From assembly GCF_945859705.1 (NCBI RefSeq), contig NC_079134.1, positions 160,305,718 to 160,369,717 of the forward strand: a stretch of DNA of 64,000 bases. Direction: 5' to 3'. The DNA comes from Episyrphus balteatus (taxonomy: Eukaryota; Arthropoda; Insecta; Diptera; Syrphidae). Position numbers and translations under genes: made by a program. Below the pieces are notes generated by a model, which ran no database searches, was not told the origin of the DNA, and saw nothing but the letters and a program-made list of their open reading frames with translations. This document shows positions 49,101 to 60,979 of the stretch, in pieces. How positions within the stretch are numbered: position 1 is the stretch's first letter; every line of letters starts with the position of its first letter.

Positions 49101-50225
49101 AATTCAAAGCAAAGAACTTTGTACATTTGCAAGTATGAGGGTTTTCGATTGAACTATATTTACAAAAATGAAAATTCCTAAAGGAAGTAGAAAATATCCA
49201 TAAATAATTATTGGAAATCATAAAAATTCCATTGCAATCACTTTAATGTACATAATTCTTTTGGTGTTTAATGTTGCCTGTTGCTATAAATACATATACA
49301 CTCCTTTTATAGAACAACCTACTTACAAAAAATGTATCACAACGCAGTGGGGGAAAGATTTGTATGAATTTTATTACATTTTCTATTCAGGATAATAAAT
49401 CTAGAGTAGGTCCTTATTATAAACATGGAAAAGCTGGATATAAGTAAAGTTTATGTGTCAGACTATTCTGAAAGGATATCATACACTCTGTGATTGAAAA
49501 CGTAGCGTAACTAATTGGAGGTAAGATTTATGTTATTAAAAGAATATACAAAGTTATTGTAACTAATTGATGTCCTTTTAAATAAAACCTAGATGAAGAA
49601 AATACTATTAAAATCCATTAGCCTACCAATATTTATGAGATCACACCTAATGTCAATATTGTTTGTCAATCTTTCAACAAAACAAGACCAACTGCAAAAA
49701 GAGAGTGATTTTATTCCTTAAATTAAAAAGTCAAGCTTCTTGACTTCCTTGCCAACAAATATTTTAATTTCCCATCATCTCATTAAAATTCAGTCTGGAA
49801 AAATCTGCAATTTTCCATCTCAAAAACAATAAACTTAACTTGTTTGTCCTTGTTGATGTTGTTTAGAGTGAAAAGTCCCTTTTTAACAAGAGACACAATT
49901 CATCGGCTTTTGTGTATGCCACTATGCCGCATTTTAACCCAAAATAATTATAAATTTTCAGGACTTGGGAGATTGAAAGTTCTTTAACAAAAAAACAAAA
50001 AACAGAAAATTAAAACACATCGACCGACGCAATTAGCCGTTGTGTTAGCTCATCTGTTAAAATAATGAAAAATTCCCATAGCATTAATTTATTAATTTTG
50101 CTGAGAGGGAATTTATTTCGGTTATTGTTGCCAACTATGATTGAAAATTTTATAATTTATGTATTTCTTTTATTTCTTCTCTTTTTTTTTCTTTCCTCAT
50201 CTTTTCTATTCTTTACTTTGATTTC
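46193..50225 (-). other. Upstream region or 5' intron of stan, part 1
   Basis: No coding exon found. About 46570-46860 is less AT-rich, with partly inverted short motifs (gcagtactgctg, ggctgcagtac), perhaps a MITE. About 47620-47860 holds an AT-rich repeat (tttctcgtaaacgactt, ttgaaaacgggtcagtgaatt) related to sequences near 7980 and 60130. The remainder is AT-rich, with nothing recognised. Confidence 0.4.
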
Positions 50226-50572
50226 TTTTATTTTATTTTCTTTTCTTTTCTTTTCTTTTCTTTTCTTTTCTTTTCTTTTCTTTTCTTTTCTTTTCTTTTC
50301 TTTTCTTTTCTTTTCTTTTCTTTTCTTTTCTTTTCTTTTCTTTTCTTTTCTTTTCTTTTCTTATCTTTTCTTTTCTTTTCTTTTCTTTTCTTTTATTTTC
50401 TTTTATTTTCTTTTCTTTTCTTTTTTTTATTTTATTTTATTTTATTTTATTTTATTTTATTTTATTTTATTTTATTTTATTAAATTTTATTTTATTTTAT
50501 TTTATTTTATTTTATTTTATTTTATTTTATTTTATTTTATTTTATTTTATTTTATTCTATTTTATTTTATTT
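50226..50572 (+). repeat. Compound pentanucleotide microsatellite (TTTTC)n-(TTTTA)n
   Basis: About 200 bp of nearly pure TTTTC repeats (to about 50423) pass into about 150 bp of TTTTA repeats, with few interruptions (TTTTA at 50390-50410, AAATT near 50480). The open frame spanning 50065-50640 (Phe/Leu/Ser-rich) is a product of the repeat and not a gene. Confidence 0.95.
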
Positions 50573-51354
50573 TTAATATTATGGCAACCATAATCCCATT
50601 TTTGAACTTAGCACATTGGACCACTGACTTTAACAATTAATGTGTTCATACTCTACTACTGTACGTTCACATCAGCAATGTAAATTTTCGGTCCTTCTTT
50701 TACCATTCAAGGTATGGTGTATATTAGGGTTAGGGGATGGGTGTTTGTGAAACCTTTTGTGATGTTTAACTTCAATAAAGAGACCCAATTCATGGCTTGT
50801 TGTGATTTTGTTGTTTTTGTTTTTACTGCAAATATGAAGGCAGAGTTTTTTTTCAAAATGAACTTTGATTTTTTAAATTTGTTTTTAAATCTTTTAACAA
50901 TTGAGTTTATAAAAAATAATAAACTGAGAGAGATTTTCAACGAAAGCAGAGGATGATTTTTATTTACACAAATAAACACGATATAGAAGCTAAAAATTGG
51001 ATTTAATATTATTTTTTTGTTTGTGTTGGATAGGTATTTATTTTTTCCAATTGAGTTGATTTAAGCTTCTGGAATGAATTGATTTTAAATTAAATTTAAC
51101 AAATTATACATTTAATAATGGATTAAAAGGTATTTCAGTGGGATTAATTAAGAATATAATTCTAAATACCTATACAACATGGAACCCTAAGTTTTAATTA
51201 AATAATTTTTTTTTCCTAGAAAAAGGGAGCGTAGTAGATATTTATGCTGTAGGTAATGATGAATTTTGAAATGAATCACTATCAATTTTAAAACAATTTT
51301 GAAAAGTTTAACGAAATTAAATAACTAACATAAAACTTATAGGTCAATAGGTCA

Positions 51355-52006
51355 GGCTATGACAAAATGATGATTTTGGGTAGGGAATTTTTTTTTTTGA
51401 CAATTCTAAAGGTGCCAGGTGAAAGATGAGGGAAAAAAATTAACGTTTAATACGGATTGTTTTCCAACACTCTGCGTTTCGAAATATAAATTTTTGAAAA
51501 CACCTTGTTTTTTGGGGGTATTTTTGGGTAATTTTTGATTTTTATCTTTTTTATTGAGCGTTCAAAAAATCTCAAACTTATAGGACATGTAGGTTTTTGT
51601 CTAATGCATACATTGGAATCGTTTAGTGAGTTTTGAGTGAATAACTGAAGAAACAAGTTTTTGAAAAACACGTTTTTTGACCGTTTTTAACCGATTTTTA
51701 TCTTTTTTTCTCTAATAGATACAGGAATAAATAATAATGATAGACCATGACCACGACTAAATATGTGCGAAGTTTCAATCATTTTCGTAAACACAATTTT
51801 GAGATAACGGTAAAATAAAATTTTAGAATTCAACAGGTTATAACTTTTGACCAAGAGCAGATAGAAATTTTAATAAACTTTTATGAGCATCCTGATACAA
51901 TTACCTTTTATTTGGTATATCACACATAACGGTAGACTAACTACAAGCTACACAATGTTAAATCAAGAAGCTTGCGAAAAACCTCAAAACACCAGTGGAG
52001 ATCAAT
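51355..52006 (-). repeat. Interspersed repeat D, copy 2 (inverted)
   Basis: Reverse-complement relative of 16438-17055: it begins ctatgacaaaatgatgattttggg and ends accagtggagatcaatt. Intermediate blocks correspond in order (caccttgttttttgggggta, ggacatgtaggttttt, accacgactaaatatgtg, taacggtagactaactac). Non-coding. Confidence 0.7.
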
Positions 52007-52009
52007 TAT

Positions 52010-54600
52010 ATTTTTATACTTTTTGCGCATTGTAAAAATTTTAAAATGATTTTATTCTTAAGAAGAAATACTTGTCTTTTAAATTGCATAATTTTTTTGT
52101 AAGGTTTTAAAAGAAAAAAAAAATTAATATAATAAGAAAATAAAAAAGGTATTTTTTTTAGCTTTTTCTTGTAAATTATGATTGTTTGAAAAAAGTAAAC
52201 GCTTCAATTGACTCATTTTAAATAAAAGCACACAACCTGTTTTCTGACGACGTTATCACATAAAATCATCGTCCGTAAACCCACTTTACAGACAACCTCT
52301 TTTTTTATGTTAAAAATAGTCCAAACTGATTTTGTCGTTTGGGGAAGTCCAAAATATATTTTTTTAAAAATAATGATTATTATTTTTTATTTTATTTTCA
52401 AAAATTGCTTTTTTCATAGAAAATATTTAAACAATTTGTCTAAATAGGGACTTTGTCACCTTTTTGGTGAAATTTTCTATATTTTTTTAATATATAAAAT
52501 GCAATTAGAGACCACTGTGTTGTTGCATACTCTATATCTATGCATATTAAACACAACACATTTTTTTGTTTTTATGTACATATATTCGAATAATGCATCG
52601 ATGTAACAATAGTTTCCATTAAAACATAGATGTTTATCCAGCAGAGATTTTATCTCCTCCCCTAATTTTCTTCAAGTTGTTTACTTACGCATTTCACTGA
52701 ATTTCTCTAAATAAGTTTTCTACTTTTTTCTTTATTCAAACCCTTCCTTCCTCACAACAAACCGAACAAAAAAATGAATTACAACTCTTTAACACAAGTG
52801 TTACAAATACAAAATAGAGCCCCCAAGAGTAGAAGGATGTCACAATATAACAAGACAGAATAAATTGAAAGCAATTAGTGTAGCTGTTGTTATTTTAATT
52901 GAGTCAAAAGATGCTTGCTCTCCATCAGCAAGCATAAACTTAACTATTTTGAGAGAAGTGGGTCAAAAACGGGTGCAATTAAAGAAGAGCGAGATCTCAA
53001 AACCCAGTTTTTTCTATGGAACAATGAGAGATTATATTTTAAATTTGAAAATTTGGTTAAAAATAGTTTTAATTTAAATGAATACAAAAATTACTATGAT
53101 CCCCCTTTAACTTATAAAGCCTTCTAGCCTAGATATGTCCCCACAATTGTACACTATACCTCGTTACTTGTGTTAGCTGTTCACCTTTTACCTAGCTTCA
53201 AAATTCAAAACGAAACTATATTCGTCGTGCGCATTTATTATGCAAAACTTGTATTTGGTCTGTGGACCGACTGTAATCACAGCTTCTACCATATAGTCAA
53301 CTTTTCATTACAATCTACTCTCGTATGGGTTTTAGGTATGTTTGTATGTATGAGCTGAGCTGAACACCAATTATTATGGTCTATCCCCTACGTGTCCTTG
53401 GTCAACTTTGCGCCATTCCATATTCACCTTTAGAGCTTTCTAAAAACATCAAATAGTTGATTACCACACATTAGCATCGGCCTGATGCCTGCAGCAGCCA
53501 AAAACAAGGCACAACTTTAAGTCAAAACTCGAACTCACTCTGACAAAAGATCATTGCGTTGCTGTACCTAGCCGTTATTACCATAGAACTTTACGGGGTT
53601 TTTGCATCACACCAAACCACATTGGATGGATGCAGCAGCATGAACATGAACTGTTTGAACTTGTTCAAACTTCCAAACACCTCTCCCGAAGACCCGTTGT
53701 CTATATGGTCTCTCTATACAACAACTAATCTACTTCGCCGATATAGTTCCAACTAGGTGCGGTTTGAGTTTGTTAGCGGTACCTAATCTGATTAATCAAC
53801 CTCTTTTAGCTTCTCATCATCTCTATACAGTTTTGTAGGCCCCATACCACCAGTTTGCACCCCTTTTAAAAAGGGTTTGGGGGCCCATCACTGAGAGAAG
53901 GCCCAACGAAAAAGGAGAACAATATTTTGTTGGTGCGGTTGGGATGAGGGGGTTAAACAAGGAAGATAACGATTTAAGGCCGAAAGTGTCGACAATGAAA
54001 AGACTGAGTTGGGGTGGAGGTGATGGTAGCGAGTTCACTCTTGTTAATGGCCGAAAATGGGTTCTAATAAAACGTGGCGCTACCATCGCGTAGCAGCACT
54101 TTGATTATTTATTGAGTTTGTTGCGAATAAACATCGCACAGCTTAGGCTTTTAAAAGGGTTTTTGTCTAACGGGAGAGTCAATGGGGTGTCTATAGATTT
54201 CTGCTGGGAGGCTGTTGATAACGTGACGAGGCACAAAAAAGAGTTTTTTTTTTGGAAGCAATTTGTCTTTGTTTTCATTTGGCGCTATCGCAATAAATTG
54301 ATACCTCTTAGGGTGAATGGTATGGTGGCGCAAATTGATTGAAGTGCGAATTTCACAAATATTTAAAATTATAATGAAAAAGGATTCGCTTGACATAAAT
54401 ACTGCGATTGTTATAATTTTTTTTGGTGGTTCTGGGGAGTTATAGTCTGCGATTGAGTGTTGCAAATTTAAACGTTTTTTGTACCCTTTCTATATTTTTT
54501 TTTTTTTTGTTTTCGAATATCCTTGGGTGTTTGGCTTTCAAGGACAAGTTTTATGACCGGAGTAAAAATAGAAATTGAATTTTTAAAGAAAAAAAAAGAA
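52010..54600. other. Non-coding upstream region of stan, less AT-rich part at 53110-54110
   Basis: No gene found. About 53110-54110 has near-balanced base composition, is free of long homopolymers and shows no transposon ends. Such stretches are where conserved regulatory DNA or an unrecognised 5' UTR exon might lie, but nothing specific can be named. Short ORFs (for example 53559-53756) resemble no known family. Confidence 0.3.
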
Positions 54601-54604
54601 AATC

Positions 54605-55022
54605 TTGACCGCTGCACCACAGCTGCACCACCACCGCCGTTTGGCGGAAAATTTCGGTGCATCACCGCCACACCACGTCCGCTCTATTTCATTTTGTAAG
54701 CCGCACCCTGATACATAACTTTGGACTATTGAAAAATAAAAAATAACTACCGAGAGAAGGAGATTCGAACCCCAGTATCCATAGCACTTTCAATTAGAAG
54801 TCCAACGCTTTAATCACTGGACCACCAAGTCATGTTTGTACGAACTGGCAATATGTTACTCAAGTCAAAATAACGACGACTTCAACATTTGTATAAGTAG
54901 TAGAATAGAATTTTTTTTCATTCAAAATAAAATGGTGCGGACGTGGTGCAGTCGTGGTGCGGCGGTGGTACATAGAATTTTTTCATATTTTCATAGAGCG
55001 GACGTGGTTCGGCGGTCAGAAA
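54605..55022. mobile_element. Inverted-repeat element containing a tRNA-like core
   Basis: The left arm (about 54609-54695: gaccgctgcaccac, accaccaccgccg, caccacgtccgctc) is mirrored on the right (about 54930-55020: gtgcggacgtggtgc, ggtgcggcggtggt, agagcggacgtggttcggcg). Between the arms lies a degenerate tRNA-like sequence (54757-54832). There is no protein-coding content. It could be a foldback element or a SINE-like insertion between duplicated, inverted GC-rich segments. Confidence 0.5.
54757..54832 (-). pseudogene. Degenerate tRNA-Arg(UCU)-like sequence
   Basis: The minus strand reads gacttggtggtccagtgatt, then gcgttggacttctaattg, and a T-loop ggttcgaatctcc before a cttctctcgg end. The anticodon loop cttctaa gives UCU. 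The anticodon stem (ttgga/ttgaa) and acceptor stem do not pair well, and the variable region is too long, so it is a tRNA-derived relic and not a working tRNA gene. Confidence 0.5.
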
Positions 55023-55399
55023 GTGTGCGGAAGAATTCCATTTGTACTCGGGGACCGGTTTTTGTTTTTGAAACTCTTAAAATTATGAAAAAATTAAGAT
55101 TTTCAGAAAATTTAATTTCAAAATGGCGACTTCTTTCACTAAAATAGCACCACCTGATTCTCCTTATCCATTTTTTTTCCAAATTTTGCCTGATATCTTT
55201 TAGGGTACCTTTACCTTCCGAATTATTAAATGTTTACACACAGCTGGAGTTGTATCTAAACATTTTGATAGGAAACACATTGAGCGGAAGATGAACACAC
55301 ACACTTTGTCGCCAAAGATATTGTTTACCAGAAATTGAAATAAACGAAATGAATGAAAAAGTTTGTGTGACGTGGCCAGAATAAAGTTTCATTTTCTAG

Positions 55400-55760
55400 G
55401 GACAAACCTTACTGATGCCTTTTGCCTATGATGGTAGGTTCCCTTTTTAGTTTTTGTTGTTGTTGTTTTTTTTTTTTTTTCTTGAAACAAGATCGAGTGT
55501 TTGTCACATGGGAAATTGAGTTTATTGTTAGACAAAATTGAAAACTGTGAAGGACGCGACGACGCACGATAACATAAAATGACAATGACAACAAGAACAA
55601 CGTCGACGATGATGACGACGAACGATGGTTAAGTGAATGAATTGTTTCGAAATAAATCGGCTGGAATAATTTAGTGCGAAAATGTTTTTCTTTTGTTAGG
55701 AAAGTTCTTGTTGTTGTTGTTTTTTTTTTTTTTAATGGAATGAAATGAGGCTAGTGACAA
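55400..55760. other. Region with trinucleotide-rich, GC-richer sequence upstream of stan
   Basis: Contains acaacaagaacaacgtcgac and gatgatgacgacgaacgatg between two (TTG)n/poly-T runs (about 55455-55480 and 55707-55735). It resembles fly 5' UTR or promoter-proximal sequence, but no TATA, initiator or splice donor can be assigned. It is a candidate position for a non-coding first exon only. Confidence 0.2.
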
Positions 55761-56703
55761 TAAGAGATATAATACTTTGAAGCTTTTAATGATTAAGGTA
55801 TAAATATTTTTTGTTTCTTAGGAATTGGAAAATGTTTTAAGTGAGAAATTTAAAGATAGTTGAAACAGATTTTCGTAAAACTTTTGTTATGGAATAGTTA
55901 AGATTATTGAAAAGCATAACTGATTGCTGATTTGAATAAATTAATTTAAAAAATGTTGTACCCATAACAATGTTCCGCAGAATGGGGATAAATTAAATCA
56001 TTTAAATGCAAATTTAAGTTTTTTTCTTAAGCACTAGTATAGACCACTAACTTTTCTTAGCTCACAAAACTTCAATCGAGATACTGATCGATTACACTAT
56101 TGCAAAAATTTTCTTGAATTTCCCTAAGTGTTGTTTCAAGGTCAGGGTAAAATGGACCAGCATATTGTCCATAAGGAAAGGTAATATGGCCCATGCAAGT
56201 TATTATAATATGAACACTCTAAAAACACGTATTAGAAAAATTTAATTTTCTCATAAACGACTCCTACGATTTGGTTTAAAAAATTCAGGTGTTTGTTTTT
56301 ATACGGACAAAAAAAGACCACATAAAATTGAGCGGATTTCTGCAGGTTTTTCGCAAAGATGAAATATTTTTGTTTCCTTCATTCAATTTCCTTTGTTTCC
56401 TTTACTTAATTTCTTAGCGAATCGTTGACTTTTTGGGACTTATTGCAGCATTTTTTTACTTCTTTGTCGAAAAAAACATCCTTTCACCCTTTCTTTTTCA
56501 AATCTAACATTATGACCAATCGTTATAACTCGTAAATCAAAATTTATGGATTTTTAAAAAATACTTCAAATTTTTTTTTGAAAAATCGATTTTTTGGAAA
56601 ATTGGTGGATGAATTTTATCGAATTTTTTTTTTTATTTGTTGAATAATATTTTTTTTTTAAATAGCATACCAACTTTTTTTTTGAAGTATGTTAGAAAAT
56701 GTT

Positions 56704-57282
56704 TATACAGGGTGTCTCCAACCTACTTTGGGTATGCAATGTTTTACTGTCGTCATTTCCGGTAAAAAGACCGAAAGGATAGGGTTTTCTACTATTTTCA
56801 TTCTTTAACCTATGCTAAAACGTATTCTTCAAATTATTACCTTTAGATTATTATTTAAGCTTGTTTCATTTAAAAAAAAAACTAGCACTTTACCACTTCT
56901 AAAAATACAAATTCTGTTTTGAAAGGGTACAAAAATTAAATAATATTGAAAAATTACATAATAAAAAACGTCGGATTTCTAAAGTAAAACATTTTTATTT
57001 CCGTTATTTATTAAATATTCTCAACAATGTTATATCATTTTGAAAAGAGAATAGAACAAAGGTAACTTGTCGAAATATGGTAGTGCATTTTTTTTACACT
57101 ACGGTTCATTGAATTAGGGTCATGTACAATTTTTGACTTTTTTTGATTTTTTTTCGAATGCCCATAATTCCCAAAATATATGTATGGCTGCGATTTTTTA
57201 AAATTATTTTTCTGATAACAGTCACCACCTAGTATATCTACCGTTAAGGATTTGGTATTGACTTTTGGGACATCCTGTATAC
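56704..57282. mobile_element. Non-autonomous element with TATACAGGGTGTC inverted ends
   Basis: The left end tatacagggtgtctcc (from 56704) and right end gggacatcctgtata (57267-57281) are inverted with few mismatches. TATACAGGGTGTCCC-type ends are widespread in insect DNA repeats. The interior is AT-rich with no ORF. Confidence 0.6.
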
Positions 57283-57499
57283 AAAAAAATTTATCGTAAC
57301 GATTTTCGAAATTTTTTTTTCTAAAAATTTCGTTTTATACAAGAAATCAAAAGGCATACTTGGTTTTGTGTCAAAGATGATTTAAAAAGGTGTTTAATTA
57401 ATTATAAAAAAAGATTTTATTTTTTTGTACACTATTTATGAAATTCCTTAAAAATATCAAATTTTAAATTTTCTCTATTTTTTTTTTTTGCAATAAAAA

Positions 57500-58020
57500 G
57501 CTTTAACATTAGAGTTACTTTTACCATAAGAGCAAGTACGTGCGACCCTAATCTAGCATTTTATTTTTGTCGAATCAAAAAAAAAATCCTTTTTTACCAT
57601 TATATTTTTTAGGCACTTTAGATTTTTGGTTCAAATCTAGAATCTAACATAATTGCTGGATTCTAATAGGGACTATTATTATAACTTATTCTGGCAATAA
57701 ACCCACCTTTTATTTACAATTAAAATATCGACAAAATTTTTAATGAAGTTTTTAAGGGTACCATTTATAGTTTCCATTGATTTTTTTGGTTCTTATCGCA
57801 GAATTTCCTTACTTCCCAAAAAAGCACCCTTTCACGTAAAATATTTTTATAAACTGCTTTTATCCTTGATTTCTTCCGGAAATGAAAGATTTTTATCAAA
57901 TTTCACTGGAATATTATTTTTATTACAGTTTTTTCGGTACTTATACTTTCACTCAAGATAATTTTGCAAACTATTTAGATTCTTTAGTGCTTATAACAGG
58001 AATAACTGTTTCAAACTTTA
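57500..58020. repeat. Repeat block: element end plus 140-bp-type units
   Basis: Begins with the isolated element end agagcaagtacgtgcgaccc (compare 1498-1520, opposite orientation). It continues with units related to the array at 33240-34290 (ctttagatttttggttcaaa, acataattgctggattctaa, gcaccctttcacgtaaaata), spaced about 110-140 bp. Both blocks share this order, which suggests the tandem units are part of one larger element. Confidence 0.55.
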
Positions 58021-58029
58021 TTTCAGCAG

Positions 58030-58400
58030 TTATTATACCTACTAGCCGACCCCGCACTCAAAATTCGAGTGCCAATTGTAACTTTTATTTATGCTCAAAT
58101 AAGCACACTATATAAATCCCTTTATTTACTACTAAGAATATGCAACACTTAATTTTATTCGAAATTCGAGAATGTCTTCGAAGGTTCTCGTCTTTGCTTT
58201 TAGAAGTTTCCACTTCCAGAAGGGAGAGGGCGTGGTTCAGCACATTTGTTTTTGTTTTTTTCCTCAATTTTAATTTATTTTTTTTATCTATTTCGGTAAA
58301 AAAAAAATAAATAAAGTATACATTCTGCACATCTAGATAAAATTTCCTATCGTTCGGTATATAATTTATGCCCCTTCGGTTTTTTTGGGCCTCGTATTTT
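58030..58400. repeat. Possible transposon remnant with clustered GAA/TTC motifs
   Basis: Starts near ctactagccgaccccgcact, a sequence type often seen at transposon ends. Around 58155-58225 there are dense GAA/TTC inversions (attcgagaatgtcttcgaag, agaagtttccacttccagaa) that resemble heat-shock-element spacing. No ORF of interest. Confidence 0.3.
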
Positions 58401-59900
58401 GTACCACAAAATAAGTGTTTGCCGTTTTATTATATGATGATGATGTACATTTTTCAAACACAACTCAACTCCTCAAAAAACACCCATCCACCAAAACTAT
58501 TTCTTTTGAAATAATATCATTTGATGAAAAAAGCAACTTGTTTCAAAAATGCATTTATTTTATTTTATTTTTTTTTTTAATTATAATAATTTAGTTGTCC
58601 CTATTTTTGTTTTGATTGTTTATCGATATCGTAATAAAATTATCGGAAACATTTAAAAAATATTGTCCTTATTTAATAGGAAAAATTTTGTGCATTGATT
58701 GTTTTTCATGTTTTTGTTTTTAAATAGGTAATTTTTTTTAAATCTGATAGTTAAACCAAAAAATATTTAATTAAACAATCAATTGCAGCATTAATTATAT
58801 CATTAAAAAATATAAAAGACAAAAAAAAAAAAGAAAATACAATTTTATTATAACCGCCAATGATACCAATACCTACTTCAAAGCGAATATCCATTTCAAT
58901 GCATTGATATAATTAACATTCTCCAATTACAGTTTTTTTTTCAGTTTTTTTGTTTAAAATTTAAATTATTTTACAGGCTTGAGTTACTTTATTAAATAAA
59001 AAAAATTAAAATAAACTATCAAAATGAGTTAACTCTCTTAAAATGAATGCGAAATAATTGAATGGTTTACCGCACTTCCTCGACCAATTTTTTTTTTTAT
59101 GAAATTTCTCTTGGTATATTGGTTTTAATTGCCCATATCATCATCAGCAACTATACAACTTGTGTGTTAATGTGATGTTTTTTTTTTTGTTTATTATTAA
59201 ATTTAACTCTCTGTTGATTGTGAGAACCACAATTATTTTTATCAAGCTTGAATAATTGGTTAATGTTAAACATGCTTCTGGAATCTATTCTAAAAGATAC
59301 TTTCATGGTTCGTCAACCTGAAAAAGACTACAAGTACCAAACATAAAACACCTCAAGTTGATAGTAATATATCACACGCAATCAAGATTGGAATGAGTGT
59401 TAATTAAAAACAGAAAAAAAAGTGTTAAAAAGTAGCTAACAGAAATTGTGTTTGTTTGTTTGTTTGGTTTGACGTGTCGGCAGTCAGAATTGTTTAAAAT
59501 GGAGTAATTAGATGGGCATTTTTTTGGGAACCAATTTTTTGATCATTATTCAAATACTGGACTTTAAGTTTGATGAACTCAGAATTTTAAGACACATCAA
59601 CATTTTATAATTCATTTTGCGGTTTGGGGAGTCTTCTTGAAGTAGGTAAGCTTTTGTGTGTGTTCTTCAGAACAAAGAACAAAGAGCGGGCATAAACCCT
59701 TTTGTCGAGTGTTAAAGTTTTTGGTGAAACAATTAAAAAGTGGACTTGAAGACCAATGCCAAAGCCGTTTTTAGAAGGCAAAAGTTGAGTGATGAGGAAA
59801 TGTTTACCTAATTAATGCTATAAATAAGGGGAAAATCGTTTGGCAGGATGGGGGATGGAAAAAAGAGGACACAGGAACAAAAACTAACTAACGATTTATT
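58400..59900. other. AT-rich non-coding sequence upstream of stan, nothing recognised
   Basis: No gene, RNA gene or repeat end found. Confidence 0.4.
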
Positions 59901-59949
59901 GCAAAAGTACCCCTCTTATCGAAATACTTATATGTAAATATTGTGGACA

Positions 59950-60620
59950 AAATCTGCAGCTTTTTTTTGTTGGTAAAAAATTCGAAACACGTTAAAATCG
60001 TTTTTTAAGAAATAATTTTTTATAGGTACCTATGTATATAAATATTTTCCAAAATTTCTAAAATGTTGGTATGCTATTTTTAAGAAAGTATTATTCAACG
60101 CATAAAAACGAAATTTCGAAAAAATTCATCAACCTGTTTTCAAAAAATTGAAATATTTTTTTACAAATCCAAAAATATGTTTTTTTAAAAATTTGCTCGA
60201 AATCTGCTTTGTCGTTTAAGAAAAATTCATAAATTAAAAAACCATTCTATGGCAGGTACCGTTAATAATAGTACAAAAAAATATATTTTATATTTCCAAA
60301 GAAATTTTAATCAAAATCGTTGAAGCAGTTTTTGAAAAAAAAAAAAATAACTTTTCTATTTCCGTTATATGAAAGGTACCGTTAGTTTTCGTCCTAAAAA
60401 CAAATTTCAATTTGTCCTCTCGGGAATCACCCAAAACAATTAACTACCAAATTTTAGAAAACTCTCGAGATACACACAAACGAACAGACAGACAGACAGA
60501 CAGAATTGCCGGACCCACTTTTTTTGGCATTCTTCATCATCGTAATGTCATGTAAAATTGATTTTTTTTACAAATCTTAAATTTGGCCTGTAGGTAGTAC
60601 CTAGTTATATCGCAAGTAAA
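59950..60620. repeat. Transposon remnant with an ACAG tandem tract
   Basis: Contains attcatcaacctgttttcaa, cgttgaagcagtttttga and a short gacagacagaca tract (60484-60503), then cattcttcatcatcgtaatg and a right end cgcaagtaaaa near 60611. The second half parallels the right half of the element at 1505-2221. Confidence 0.5.
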
Positions 60621-60739
60621 ACAATTAGCTTTTTGTGAAATCTGTTGAAAATTGTCGGAAAAAAAATTTAACCGATTTGCTCAATTTTATTCAAAACTAC
60701 AAACCAATTATTAGTTGCCCAATTTATGTTTTTAAAAAT

Positions 60740-60960
60740 TATTTAGACTAGTCTAGTAGTTGAACGTGCTTGTCGACTTCTGCAAAACATATACACAGTA
60801 CAATGTTAAGTAATTTGACAAATCTCGTTTACATAGTTAAAAAAAGTAACGGCCCGAGTATGGATCCCTGTGGAACTTCTAAAGGCATATAATGCATGCA
60901 ACCATTTAGAGAAGAAATTTTAAGTTTCACGGCCATCAGGATAAAAAAATAAATGATAAA
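60740..60960 (-). pseudogene. Fragment of a non-LTR retrotransposon reverse transcriptase
   Basis: The minus strand encodes MPLEVPQGSILGPLLFL (about 60890-60840), then after a one-base shift YVNEICQIT. These correspond to the GVPQGS(I/V)LGP and Y(I/V)ND motifs of jockey/LINE reverse transcriptases. It is broken by a frameshift and stop codons; flanking conservation fades within about 100 bp. Confidence 0.7.
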
Positions 60961-60979
60961 TAAATAAATAATTCACCAT

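Noticed and set aside
50065..50640. 191-residue Phe-rich ORF
   Set aside because: Translation of the TTTTC/TTTTA microsatellite.
54757..54832. Functional tRNA-Arg gene
   Set aside because: Anticodon and acceptor stems do not pair adequately and the variable region is too long; called as a relic instead.
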